From Coriobacteriales bacterium (lineage in GTDB: Bacteria; Actinomycetota; Coriobacteriia; Coriobacteriales; UBA8131): a stretch of 18,163 nt of DNA. Below the pieces are notes generated by a model. That model worked only from the letters and a program-made list of their open reading frames with translations, did not search any database and was not told the origin of the DNA. This document shows, in pieces, positions 1 to 7,190 of the stretch. Within the stretch, counting starts at the first letter, position 1; each line of letters begins with the position of its first letter. The translations under genes and the position numbers were made by a program. The stretch spans positions 1 to 18,163 of the forward strand of contig JAIRTN010000030.1 of the NCBI GenBank assembly GCA_031254905.1, written 5' to 3'.

Positions 1-871
1 AGATGTCCGCACGCTCCGAGGCAAGCTTTGGCTCTGATACAGGTGCGAGAACTGGCTCTGACACAAACGCGGGAGTCGGTTCAAACGTGGGCGCGGGAGT
101 CGGCTCGAGCGCGGGCGCGGCAATCTGCTCTGATACAGGTGCGAGAATTGGCTCTGACACAAACGCGGGAGTCGGTTCAAGCGTGGGTGCGAGAATTGGC
201 TCCGGTGCGGGTGCGAGAGTCGGCTCAGGCACAGGAGCCAGCTCAGGAATTGGCGCGGGAGCCTGTTCTGGTATCAACTCGAAGGACGGCCTCGACACCG
301 GTTCAAAGACGGGCATTGGCACCAGTTCTGATGTCGGTACCGGAGTTGGAGGCGGAGCAGGCGACGGGCTTGGCACCGAAGTCAGCACCGGCATCGGTTC
401 CGGCATCGGCACTGGCGTGGACTCAGAAATTGGCGCGGGCTCAAAGACTGGCGCAGACTCAGGAATTAACGCAGACTCCGGCTCTTGAACCGGCTCAAAC
501 ACCGGCGTTGGTACCGGCATGGGCATCGGTTCGGGGTCTGGTTCAATAACCGGTATTGGTACCGGTATTCTCACTTGCTCAAGGTCGGGTATCGGCGCCA
601 ATGTTGGTGTTTGCGAAATAAAGGGCAAGGCCGCACTCGCGGGCTCAGGAGTAACACTCACTACCGGCGTGGGCTCAGGAATGACGCTGGCTACGGTCTC
701 GTGAAAAGGCTCGAAGGTCGGTTCGGACGCGGGAGCAGATTGAGCAGCCTGAGCGGCGGTTTGAGCGGTGGCGGCCTGCAAAAACGCCGCGAGTTCTGCA
801 ACGGAAACACCACATACAAAACAGAACCTGCTGTTATCCGGTATCCTCGTGCCACACTGCGAACAGAACAT
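1..871 (-). CDS. Zinc-ribbon protein with long Pro/Glu-rich repeat tail (partial, runs off left edge)
   Basis: The frame is open from an ATG at 871 to the window edge, 290 codons with no stop. I checked it triplet by triplet. An excellent SD (AAGGAGG, 6 nt spacing) fixes the start. Residues 1-21 form a compact zinc ribbon with C3, C6, C17 and C20 in two CxxCG knuckles. Residues 22-46 are Ala/Gln rich. From about 47 onward the chain is a low-complexity Pro/Glu/Ala/Val repeat built on units like EPTPAP and EPILAPV. Part of it is a 32-codon tandem duplication (residues about 228-249 and 260-281). No membrane segment or signal peptide is visible. Zinc-ribbon N-termini with long linkers are common in actinobacterial and firmicute proteins that carry a C-terminal effector or membrane domain; any such domain here lies outside the window. 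It is the last visible gene of the minus-strand run, 42 nt after the HTH gene. Function unknown. Confidence 0.85.
   Translation of the reverse strand, partial: MFCSQCGTRIPDNSRFCFVCGVSVAELAAFLQAATAQTAAQAAQSAPASEPTFEPFHETVASVIPEPTPVVSVTPEPASAALPFISQTPTLAPIPDLEQVRIPVPIPVIEPDPEPMPMPVPTPVFEPVQEPESALIPESAPVFEPAPISESTPVPMPEPMPVLTSVPSPSPAPPPTPVPTSELVPMPVFEPVSRPSFELIPEQAPAPIPELAPVPEPTLAPAPEPILAPTLEPTPAFVSEPILAPVSEQIAAPALEPTPAPTFEPTPAFVSEPVLAPVSEPKLASERADI
31..190. repeat. 96-bp-period direct repeat inside the Pro-rich coding tail
   Basis: Bases 31-94 and 127-190 match at 61 of 64 positions (differences at 52/148, 85/181 and 92/188), giving a period of exactly 96 bp, or 32 codons. It lies in frame within the zinc-ribbon gene and looks like a recent tandem duplication in an older, more diverged short-repeat array. 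Confidence 0.9.
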
Positions 872-887
872 TGAGTTCCTCCTTCGA

Positions 888-913
888 TTGTTATCTGTAC
901 CGTACAACAGCAA
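888..913. promoter_or_regulatory. Inverted repeat before the zinc-ribbon gene (operator-like)
   Basis: The gap between the HTH stop and the zinc-ribbon SD holds a perfect 5-bp dyad TGTAC-C-GTACA (896-906). It is flanked by looser symmetric TTG/CAA ends, so the dyad spans about 26 bp. It lies 17-42 nt upstream of the ATG at 871. It could be an operator for the adjacent HTH protein or simply a weak RNA hairpin. No clear -35/-10 pair was found here. Confidence 0.3.
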
Positions 914-1348
914 TCATGCCACACCCGTATCGAGGGGCGCAAGCCCAAGCTCAAGAAGAAACTCGTAGAGCCTGATGTTGTCGTAGCCATGATTGAGGGC
1001 GAAGATGATTGCCGCATCACGCTTAATAAGGGGATAGAGCCTACTGCAATTCGTCACCGAAAGCATGCGCTGTGTCATGCGAACATCGAGTTTCATAGCA
1101 AAGGCTATGCTGAGATAATAATCGCGTTTTCCAATCCGCGTGCCATCCATAAGCTGGTAGCCATAGGTGCGGGAGATATTCGCATCCCGAATAACGGTGC
1201 TTCTCTGCATGCCGTTTTCCAAAAACAACTGGTCGAAGAAGTCGCGGATATCAGGGTCGAGGAAATCGCTCCAATCGCCTGTAGGAAAGGACTCTCCAGA
1301 AAGGAGGCCCATCATTGTCTCGGTATTTGGATGTTTTTCCTGTTCCAA
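914..1348 (-). CDS. Helix-turn-helix (XRE-like) regulator
   Basis: This is a 144-residue protein from a TTG at 1348, chosen because AGGG lies 6 nt upstream. A TTG at 1372 (152 aa) and an ATG at 1315 have poorer upstream signals. The centre (about residues 44-105) reads as an HTH fold: a leading helix, then QRSTVIRDANISRTYGYQL with a recognition-helix-like SRTYGYQL, then helices carrying RDYYLSIAFAMKLD and a C-terminal RRDA/IIFALNH-type segment (here KRDAAIIFALNHGYDN). I recognise this as a small XRE-like family of Firmicutes and Coriobacteriia. From memory, some members sit near Ser/Thr kinase or FHA genes; no such gene is visible here. It lies 39 nt after map in the same direction and directly precedes the zinc-ribbon gene, so the two are probably cotranscribed. 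Its DNA target is unknown. Confidence 0.75.
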   Translation of the reverse strand: MEQEKHPNTETMMGLLSGESFPTGDWSDFLDPDIRDFFDQLFLENGMQRSTVIRDANISRTYGYQLMDGTRIGKRDYYLSIAFAMKLDVRMTQRMLSVTNCSRLYPLIKRDAAIIFALNHGYDNIRLYEFLLELGLAPLDTGVA

Positions 1349-1387
1349 ACTAATCCCTATCTCGAAAAACAACGGTCGGTGGAGGGT

Positions 1388-2140
1388 TTACTCAGCGGTG
1401 AGGATGAGGGGGTCTCCGTCGGTGATAGCGATGGTCTTTTCAAAATGCGCCGACGGGGTACCGTCTGCCGTGTAGACAGCCCAATGGTCTTCGAAAGGCC
1501 CTCGAGTCCGATGAGTGCCAAGGTTAATCATCGGTTCGATGGCAATCACCATGCCTTTCTTGAGCCTAAGACCCTGCCCTTTTCTGCCGAAATTGGGGAC
1601 ATTGGGGTCCTCGTGCATGTTGCGTCCCACACCGTGTCCGACGTACTCGCGCACCACGCCAAAGCCCGCCTCCTCGGCCAAGCTCTGCACGGCGTAGCCG
1701 ATGTCGCCAAGCCTGTTGCCTACACGGGCGGCGTTGATGCCATTCCACATACATTGCTCGGTAACGGTAAGCAGGCGCCGAACCTCAGGGTCAATCTCGC
1801 CAACCGCGAAGGTTGCAGCATTATCTCCCACCCAACCACCGATGATGGCGCCGGTATCAATGGAAATGATGTCCCCTTCCCTGAGAATGACTTCGCGAGA
1901 AGGGATGCCGTGGACAACCTGATCGTTAACCGAGGAACAGATGGAACCTTTGAATCCCCCATACCCAAGAAAGGCGGGAATACCGCCTTCCATGCGGATA
2001 AGGTTTTCCGCAAAACGGTCGAGTTCGAGGGTTGAGATTCCCGGGCGGACGAGTTCGCCGGTCTTTCGCAGGGCCTTGGCGCTTACGCGACCGGCCTCCC
2101 GCATGGCCTCGATTTCCGCAGCCGATTTAAGATGTATCAT
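1388..2140 (-). CDS. map: Methionine aminopeptidase type I
   Basis: This cytosolic dimetal hydrolase removes the initiator Met from nascent proteins. The 250-residue length is normal for type Ia. All five metal ligands are present at positions two below the E. coli numbering: D95 (SIDTG), D106 (GDNAATF), H169 (VGHGVG), E202 (AIEPM) and E234 (HFEKT). H77 (VVHGIP) is the conserved active-site histidine. The start ATG at 2140 has only a weak upstream purine signal (GGCGG). A seven-codon reading frame from 2160 ends with a TGA overlapping the map ATG, which may allow coupling. It lies 30 nt downstream of adk, in the standard secY-adk-map order. The gene that normally follows, infA, is missing here. 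Confidence 0.96.
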   Translation of the reverse strand: MIHLKSAAEIEAMREAGRVSAKALRKTGELVRPGISTLELDRFAENLIRMEGGIPAFLGYGGFKGSICSSVNDQVVHGIPSREVILREGDIISIDTGAIIGGWVGDNAATFAVGEIDPEVRRLLTVTEQCMWNGINAARVGNRLGDIGYAVQSLAEEAGFGVVREYVGHGVGRNMHEDPNVPNFGRKGQGLRLKKGMVIAIEPMINLGTHRTRGPFEDHWAVYTADGTPSAHFEKTIAITDGDPLILTAE

Positions 2141-2170
2141 GATGATGCCGCCACGGCCATAAAACCAAAA

Positions 2171-2794
2171 CTATTCCAAGACCGCTTTAATGTCGGCAAA
2201 GACCTCATCGACAGGGCGGTCGCCGTCAACCTCAAAGAGAAGATTGCAGCCACGATAGTACTCGATAAGCGGGGCGGTCGACTGCGCGTAGACATCGAGA
2301 CGATTACGCACGGTCTGCGGGGTATCATCGTCGCGCTGATACATCTCACCCTCACACAGAGGGCAGGACGCATCGCCCTCAGAACCGATATGACCGCAGG
2401 CCCTACAAAGGCGACGCGAGGTCAGACGTTTGACAATGACTTCGGGCTCGACCTGCACGGCAATAGCCGCGTTGATTTCGCGCCCAAGGCCCGCCAACTC
2501 ACTGGCAAGGGCAACCGCCTGCGTGGCAGTACGTGGGAAGCCGTCGAGGATGAAACCCTTCTTGGTATCCTCCTCCTGCAGACGCTCCTTCACAAGGCCG
2601 ATGACTACGGAGTCCGGCACCAACTCGCCTTTATCCATATATGATTTTGCTTCCGTGCCGAGCGGCGTACCTGCCTTGACAGACGCACGGAGAATATCTC
2701 CGGTCGAGATATGGGCAATATCGTATTCCGCAACCAGTTTCGCTGCCTGCGTGCCCTTGCCGGCCCCGGGTGCACCCAATAAAACGATGTTCAT
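2171..2794 (-). CDS. adk: Adenylate kinase, zinc-lid type
   Basis: It catalyses reversible phosphate transfer between ATP and AMP, giving two ADP, in the cytosol. The protein has 207 residues. The P-loop is GAPGAGKGT (7-15), the AMP-binding STGD is at 30-33, and the DGFPRT strand is at 84-89. The lid has four cysteines, C130, C133, C144 and C147, so a structural zinc is expected. The spacing between the two cysteine pairs is only 10 residues, against the 16 I recall for the Bacillus enzyme, so the lid is shortened. The ATG has a strong SD (AGGAGG) about 8-10 nt upstream. It sits between secY (78 nt gap) and map, as in most bacterial spc operons. Confidence 0.97.
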   Translation of the reverse strand: MNIVLLGAPGAGKGTQAAKLVAEYDIAHISTGDILRASVKAGTPLGTEAKSYMDKGELVPDSVVIGLVKERLQEEDTKKGFILDGFPRTATQAVALASELAGLGREINAAIAVQVEPEVIVKRLTSRRLCRACGHIGSEGDASCPLCEGEMYQRDDDTPQTVRNRLDVYAQSTAPLIEYYRGCNLLFEVDGDRPVDEVFADIKAVLE

Positions 2795-2872
2795 GTATCT
2801 CTCCTCCTGTCTAAAGCGGGCGAATAAGGAGATTTGAGAGAATCATACATTCGCGAACTCGAACCTCCGAAA

Positions 2873-4168
2873 CTACTTGAAGAAACCCTCGTAGTGGTGC
2901 ATCTTCAACTGACTCTCCAGCTTGCTCATCGTGTCGAGCGCAACACCGACCATGATGAGAATGGAGGTACCGCCGAAGGCGGTTATGAGCGTACTACCGG
3001 ATATAGAGAAAAGGATACTCGGTACGACCGCAATCAAGGCGATGTAGACACCGCCCGGCAAGGTGATGCGGTTGAGTACGTTTTTAATGTACTGAGCCGT
3101 ATTGACACCGGGACGAACACCCGGGATGAATCCTCCCTGCTTGCGGAGGTTATCCGCCGTGTCATCGGGATTGAACACCATCGAGGTGTAGAAGAAACCG
3201 AAGAAGACGATAAGCACGGCATTGAGTAGCCAGTTTATCCAACTGTCGGAGGCAAGCGCGTTGGAAACAACGGAGAGCCACTTGACATCATAGAAAAAGG
3301 CCGAGAGTTGCGCCGGAAAATACAGGAGCGCACTCGCGAAGATGATGGGTATGACGCCGGCACCGTTGACCTTGAGCGGAATATAGGTGGAGGTTCCGCC
3401 CATGACGCGACGACCCTGTATGCGTTTGGCATAGTTGACAGGGATGCGTCGCTGAGCTCGCTCAATGAGAACAATGCCGGGAATCACCAGCAAGACGACA
3501 ACGATGACGAGAACCGTGAACGGGGCACCCTGCTGAATCGCTGAGTCGAAGATGGCACCCGGGAAGCCCGCAACGATGTTCGCAAAGATGATGAGCGACA
3601 TGCCATTGCCAATGCCACGTTGCGTGATAAGTTCGCCCATCCACATGATGAGCGCCACGCCCGCCACAAGAGTAAACACGATGACGAAACTCGTGAACAA
3701 CTCAGGAGGTGCCCCTTCGCCAGTTGCGAGCTTGACCTGATACTGGTTTTGGAACAGCAGCAGATACCCGATGGCGTTAATCAGGCCAAGACCGAGAGTT
3801 ACGTAGCGAGTTATCTGCGTAATCTTCTTCTGGCCGGACTCACCCTCACGCGCCCAACGCTGAAGCGAGGGGATGACCCCTTGCATGAGCTGCATGATGA
3901 TGGACGCCGTGATATAGGGCATGATACCCAAGGAAAGTACGGAGAATTTCGCAAGCGCGTTGCCAGAAAACAGATTGAGAAAGACAAGGGCGGTATTACC
4001 CGCCTGCATCTCCGCGGCAGCGTTAAACGCGCCGACCAGTTCGCTGGCGTTGATGCCGGGCACGGTGACAAAGGAGCCGAGCCGGTAGAGCGCAATGATT
4101 GCCAAGGTGAAGAAAATCTTCTTACGAAGATCAGGAACGCGAAACGCATTGATAATTGCGCTTAGCAA
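2873..4168 (-). CDS. secY: Protein translocase subunit SecY
   Basis: SecY is the channel-forming core of the SecYEG translocon in the inner membrane. The 431-residue chain has about ten hydrophobic segments, beginning near residue 19 (FFTLAIIALYRLG). It has the typical N-terminal VPDLRKKI stretch, the plug and loop motif LGIMPYI, a cytoplasmic loop with the GIGNGMSLIIFANI-like motif, and a C-terminal HHYEGFF-type end. The start is a TTG at 4168 that overlaps the rplO stop by 7 nt; GGAGGAAAGG upstream supplies the SD. The N-terminus then begins LSAIINAFRVPDL, matching family practice. Overlap with rplO suggests coupled translation. A second, accessory SecY is unlikely given the location. Confidence 0.97.
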   Translation of the reverse strand: MLSAIINAFRVPDLRKKIFFTLAIIALYRLGSFVTVPGINASELVGAFNAAAEMQAGNTALVFLNLFSGNALAKFSVLSLGIMPYITASIIMQLMQGVIPSLQRWAREGESGQKKITQITRYVTLGLGLINAIGYLLLFQNQYQVKLATGEGAPPELFTSFVIVFTLVAGVALIMWMGELITQRGIGNGMSLIIFANIVAGFPGAIFDSAIQQGAPFTVLVIVVVLLVIPGIVLIERAQRRIPVNYAKRIQGRRVMGGTSTYIPLKVNGAGVIPIIFASALLYFPAQLSAFFYDVKWLSVVSNALASDSWINWLLNAVLIVFFGFFYTSMVFNPDDTADNLRKQGGFIPGVRPGVNTAQYIKNVLNRITLPGGVYIALIAVVPSILFSISGSTLITAFGGTSILIMVGVALDTMSKLESQLKMHHYEGFFK

Positions 4169-4611
4169 GGTGTTTCTACCTTTCCTCCGGCGGCCTGAAT
4201 CTTGGCGGCCGCACTGCCGGACACCTTATCGACCCTCACGGTGAGCTTCTTGGTCAGTTCTCCAGTACCGAGAACCTTCACGAGCGCATCGGAACGCTTA
4301 ATGACCCCTTTGGCGACAAGCGATGTGCCATCGACGACCTCATCATCAAGATAAAGCGCCTCGAGGCGATTGACGTTGACGGGTACGTACTCGACATGAT
4401 TGATGTTCTTAAAACCCGGCAGTTTGGGAAGACGACGGGCGAGCGGCGTTTGTCCGCCCTCAAAGCCATTGCCCTTACCCCCACCCGCGCGGGACTTTTG
4501 CCCGTTATAACCGCGGCCGGCAGTTTTACCGAGGCCGGAGGCGTGTCCGCGCCCTTTGCGCTTACGATTCTTGGTCGAACCGGGAGCCGGGGCCAAATCG
4601 TGTAACTGCAT
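4162..4611 (-). CDS. rplO: 50S ribosomal protein L15
   Basis: L15 is a late-assembly 23S rRNA-binding protein, 149 residues here. The N-terminus is the flexible, basic family signature LHDLAPAPGSTKNRKRKGRG followed by Gly-rich GHASGLGKTAGRGYNGQKSR. The globular part starts near FEGGQTPLARRLPK. The ATG directly abuts the rpmD stop with no gap, and its GGAGG lies inside the rpmD coding end. The 3' end overlaps secY by 7 nt. All features are normal for the family. Confidence 0.97.
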   Translation of the reverse strand: MQLHDLAPAPGSTKNRKRKGRGHASGLGKTAGRGYNGQKSRAGGGKGNGFEGGQTPLARRLPKLPGFKNINHVEYVPVNVNRLEALYLDDEVVDGTSLVAKGVIKRSDALVKVLGTGELTKKLTVRVDKVSGSAAAKIQAAGGKVETPC

Positions 4612-4803
4612 TTAGATTTCCTCCACCTTCACCAGATGTTTGACCTTAAAAATCATACCACGCACAGCAGGATTGTCGACCTGTTCGACGCTACGATTTA
4701 TTTTACCAAGACCGAGCGCCTTTATGGTCGCTCCTTGATCGGCGGGACAAGCAATGGTCGATTTGACCTGCGTTATCCTCAGCGTTTTCTTCTTGTCTGT
4801 CAT
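4612..4803 (-). CDS. rpmD: 50S ribosomal protein L30
   Basis: This is a small 63-residue L30, the usual bacterial size. It shows the conserved core ITQVKSTIACP, then ALGLGKINRSVEQ, and the C-terminal half beginning NPAVRGMI with KVKHLVKVEE. It binds the 23S rRNA near the central protuberance side. It starts 3 nt after the rpsE stop, with GGAGAAG upstream, and abuts rplO at its end, so the rpsE-rpmD-rplO-secY part is fully packed. Confidence 0.96.
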   Translation of the reverse strand: MTDKKKTLRITQVKSTIACPADQGATIKALGLGKINRSVEQVDNPAVRGMIFKVKHLVKVEEI

Positions 4804-4806
4804 ATT

Positions 4807-5325
4807 CTACTTCTTCTCCTTCCAACCGTAGAGCTTCGCCACGGTCGTGTCGCGACGCCGCGCGACTTCGCTGGGGCTCGAAAGTTCCTTGAGCCCTTCG
4901 GCGGCAGCCTTCACGATATTCATGGCGTTGTTGGTACCCAAGGATTTCGAGAGTACGTTCTTAACACCTGCGAGTTCGAGGAGCGCGCGCACGGGTCCAC
5001 CGGCGATAACACCGGTACCGGGAGTTGCCGGCTTGAGAAGCACACGACCGGCGCCGTAGGTTCCGAGTACCTCGTGAGGCAGCGTGCCTTCCTCGGTCAG
5101 TGGAACGGTAAAGAGGTTCTTCTTTGCGTCCTCGACACCCTTCTTGATGGCGATGGGAACCTCGGAACTCTTGCCCATGCCGACGCCGACTCTCCCCTCG
5201 CCGTCACCGACGACCACCAGTGCAGTCAACGCAAAGCGGCGACCACCCTTGACGACCTTCGAGACACGGTTGATATAGACGACCTTTTCTTGTAACTCGG
5301 CTACGGGTGCTTTCACTCTTGCCAT
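4807..5325 (-). CDS. rpsE: 30S ribosomal protein S5
   Basis: S5 lies at the 30S mRNA entry and decoding accuracy region. The protein has 172 residues. The N-terminal dsRNA-binding-like domain reads [19 protein letters not shown] then [19 protein letters not shown]. The C-terminal domain includes [19 protein letters not shown] and the SLGTNNAMN motif. The spectinomycin-related loop (around [11 protein letters not shown]) looks ordinary. The start ATG is 16 nt after rplR. The nearest SD (AGGAAGG) is about 11 nt away and overlaps the rplR stop, which suggests coupling. Confidence 0.97.
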   Translation of the reverse strand: MARVKAPVAELQEKVVYINRVSKVVKGGRRFALTALVVVGDGEGRVGVGMGKSSEVPIAIKKGVEDAKKNLFTVPLTEEGTLPHEVLGTYGAGRVLLKPATPGTGVIAGGPVRALLELAGVKNVLSKSLGTNNAMNIVKAAAEGLKELSSPSEVARRRDTTVAKLYGWKEKK

Positions 5326-5341
5326 CTACTGACCAGCCTTC

Positions 5342-5710
5342 CTAAAACCTGAGCCCGGCTTCGCGGGCACCGTCCGCCAGGGCCTTGACCCTGCCATGGT
5401 AGATATATCCGCCGCGGTCAAAGACCACGGCCTCGATTTTCGCGTCGAGGGCGCGGCGACCGATAAGTTCGCCCACAAACTGGGCACCTTCGACGGTCGC
5501 ACCGTTCTTGTCCTGCTTCTTGAACTCCGGGTCGAGCGAGGACGCGGCAACGATGGTTCTGCGCGCCACATCATCGATGACCTGAGCGTAGATGTTATCG
5601 TTTGAGCGCGTCACGCGCAGGCGCGGAATCGTAGCGGTGCCACTGATTTTGCCGCGTATGCGGGTCTGACGACGCTTGAGACCTGCTGCCTTTGCCTTCT
5701 GTCTGTCCAT
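5342..5710 (-). CDS. rplR: 50S ribosomal protein L18
   Basis: L18 is a 5S rRNA-binding protein of the central protuberance, 122 residues. The basic N-terminus [20 protein letters not shown] is followed by the signature [18 protein letters not shown]. The C-terminal [20 protein letters not shown] with the closing REAGLRF-type end is canonical. The ATG is preceded by GGGAG at 9 nt. It is separated from rplF by a 76-nt spacer that contains a loose GC-rich dyad, longer than most gaps in this operon. Confidence 0.97.
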   Translation of the reverse strand: MDRQKAKAAGLKRRQTRIRGKISGTATIPRLRVTRSNDNIYAQVIDDVARRTIVAASSLDPEFKKQDKNGATVEGAQFVGELIGRRALDAKIEAVVFDRGGYIYHGRVKALADGAREAGLRF

Positions 5711-5786
5711 CTTACAAAACTCCCTGTTCTCTGGACGGCGTTTCCGCTCTGCCGGATGGCGCGGAGTGCCGGCACTATCCTATGCC
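5711..5786 (-). promoter_or_regulatory. rplF-rplR intercistronic spacer with GC-rich dyad
   Basis: The 76-nt non-coding gap holds TCCGC/GCGGA half-stems on the minus strand about 13 nt apart, and ends in CCAGAGAAC just before the rplR SD. The same CCAGAGAA run lies before the rplC SD. A regulatory role is only a suggestion. Confidence 0.2.
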
Positions 5787-6323
5787 TTACCCGGCGGCCT
5801 TGCCGAGTTTTCTGCGAACCCGCTCGCCTTCGTAGCGAATACCCTTGCCCTTATACGGTTCTGGCTTGCGCCACTTGCGGATGTCCGCCGCCACCTGACC
5901 AACCTTCTGCTTATCGATGCCAATGACCCGAATCTGCGTGGGTTGCGGCACCTCAAAGGTGATTCCGGGTTCGGCCTTGATGGAAACCGGATGCGAATAA
6001 CCAAGCTGCATCTCAAGGTCGTTGCCCTTGAGCGCGGCGCGATAACCGACACCGACGATTTCGAGGTTCTTCGAGAAACCCTCGCTTACCCCGACAACCA
6101 TGTTGTTGACAAGGGTACGCGACAAGCCATGGTATGAGCGGGCCTGACGCGTGTCATCAATACGCTCGACGAGGACGACGCCCTCCTCAAGTTTGACCGT
6201 AACATAACTCGAAAGGGTCTGGGCAAGTTCGCCTTTGGGGCCCTTGACCTTGACGGTCGAGCCATCGAGCGTCACCTCGACCCCGGCGGGTATCGCGATG
6301 GGCTGCTTTCCGATACGTGACAT
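5787..6323 (-). CDS. rplF: 50S ribosomal protein L6
   Basis: L6 binds 23S rRNA near the sarcin-ricin loop and factor-binding site. From the ATG at 6323 it has 178 residues, beginning [17 protein letters not shown], the family norm. The longer frame upstream (to 6392) lacks homology and runs into rpsH, whereas GGAAGGAG lies 9 nt before 6323. The duplicated domain structure is visible, with a first [10 protein letters not shown] segment and the second-domain motif [19 protein letters not shown]. The C-terminal signature [13 protein letters not shown] and the RRKLGKAAG end are intact. Confidence 0.97.
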   Translation of the reverse strand: MSRIGKQPIAIPAGVEVTLDGSTVKVKGPKGELAQTLSSYVTVKLEEGVVLVERIDDTRQARSYHGLSRTLVNNMVVGVSEGFSKNLEIVGVGYRAALKGNDLEMQLGYSHPVSIKAEPGITFEVPQPTQIRVIGIDKQKVGQVAADIRKWRKPEPYKGKGIRYEGERVRRKLGKAAG

Positions 6324-6342
6324 GAGCGGCACTCCTTCCCAA

Positions 6343-6741
6343 CTACCAGATATACGCGATGACTTCGCCACCAACGCCTGCTTTGCGGGCATCGCGGTCG
6401 GTCATCACACCTCTGGAAGTGGATATGACGGCGGTTCCCAAACCACCAAGCACGCGCGGCAAATCGTCTTTGCCAGCATAGACCCGCAGACCCGGCTTGG
6501 AGATACGCTTAAGGCCACGGATGGTCTTTTGCTTTTTAGGACCGTATTTCAGGGTGATGATAAGCTCGCCAACTGGCTGTGACTCCACCACCTCATAATT
6601 GACTATGAAACCCTCCTCCTTGAGAATACGGGCAATCTCGACGAGCTTACGACTCGTCGGGATGGACACCGAATCCTTGCCGGCGGAATTCGCGTTACGC
6701 ACCCGCGTCAGCATATCCGCTATAGGGTCTGTCATCGACAT
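6343..6741 (-). CDS. rpsH: 30S ribosomal protein S8
   Basis: S8 is a primary 16S rRNA binder (helix 21) and, in enterobacteria, the translational repressor of the spc operon. It has 132 residues, with [15 protein letters not shown] at the start and the conserved RNA-binding C-terminal [20 protein letters not shown]. The ATG at 6741 has a near-perfect SD (AGGAGG, 5-6 nt). An internal ATG two codons later is possible but less well placed. It follows a 201-nt spacer, the longest in the ribosomal operon. Repeats in that gap, and hairpins before rplE, could be S8 control sites; this is inference. Confidence 0.97.
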   Translation of the reverse strand: MSMTDPIADMLTRVRNANSAGKDSVSIPTSRKLVEIARILKEEGFIVNYEVVESQPVGELIITLKYGPKKQKTIRGLKRISKPGLRVYAGKDDLPRVLGGLGTAVISTSRGVMTDRDARKAGVGGEVIAYIW

Positions 6742-6942
6742 GATAACCTCCTACCTGTTCGGTTCAACGATTGGGTGGCCGTCATTGTTACGTTTACCAC
6801 TCCTGCGCCCACCGACTCGTTGCTCCTTCGATGAGCTGTCGACTCACCGACTCAATGGTTCCTTCAGATGAATCCCGTCGCTGCCTGCCACCGGTTTTCG
6901 GTAGCTACCCGCGAATCGGGCTTCCCGGGTACTGCTGCGAGC
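6742..6942 (-). promoter_or_regulatory. Long non-coding rpsN-rpsH spacer with direct repeats and dyads
   Basis: No plausible gene is seen in these 201 nt. They carry two imperfect direct repeats with a period of 35 (6810-6834 and 6845-6871; 22 of 27 aligned positions match, and both share CACCGACTC). There is also a perfect 10-bp palindrome GGTAGCTACC (6900-6909) and a 6-bp dyad TACCCG/CGGGTA (6906-6911, 6926-6931). It could be an RNA control or processing region, or decayed sequence. Confidence 0.35.
6810..6871. repeat. Imperfect 35-bp-period direct repeat pair
   Basis: Copies lie at 6810-6834 and 6845-6871. On the transcribed strand each reads TCATC, GAAGGA, then GAGTCGGTG with small differences between. 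See the surrounding spacer entry. Confidence 0.6.
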
Positions 6943-7128
6943 CTACCAGCTCGCCTTGCGGATACCCGGCAATTCGCCTCTGCTTGCAAGTTCCCGCAAA
7001 CAAATCCGACACAACCCAAACTGGCGATAGTACGCGCGCGGACGTCCACAGCGGGTGCAGCGGTTATGCTCACGGGTCGAGAACTTCGGTTCCCGTTTCG
7101 CCTTGGCGATCATCGATTTCTTTGCCAC
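6943..7128 (-). CDS. rpsN: 30S ribosomal protein S14, type Z (zinc-binding)
   Basis: This is the short 61-residue S14 that carries a structural zinc, with C24, C27, C40 and C43 in CTRC and CRIC pairs. The start is a GTG at 7128, giving [20 protein letters not shown], with GGAG 5 nt upstream. The longer frame to 7164 has no homology before this point. Type Z S14 is usual in Gram-positive and many thermophilic bacteria; organisms with a zinc-free paralogue switch to it under zinc starvation, but no paralogue is visible here. It lies between rplE (62 nt away) and rpsH, the standard position. Confidence 0.96.
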   Translation of the reverse strand: MAKKSMIAKAKREPKFSTREHNRCTRCGRPRAYYRQFGLCRICLRELASRGELPGIRKASW

Positions 7129-7190
7129 GTAATCTCCAATCCTGGAACGAATGCGCAGTCGCATCTAAGCGCGCGCCTCGTCCTTCCTGC

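Noticed and set aside
3..488. Plus-strand Gly/Ser/Ala-rich reading frame
   Set aside because: It is the antisense of the Pro-rich zinc-ribbon gene; repeats with biased codons open several frames. The minus frame has a zinc ribbon and a strong SD, the plus frame has neither.
1..490. CRISPR array
   Set aside because: The repeats are in-frame coding repeats with a 96-bp period and short degenerate subunits, with no regular unique spacers.
989..2035. Plus-strand 348-codon reading frame opposite map
   Set aside because: It is antisense to map and the HTH gene, has no recognisable domain, and map is a certain gene.
2137..2160. Seven-codon upstream frame overlapping the map start
   Set aside because: No SD precedes its ATG; it may help coupling but cannot be supported as a gene.
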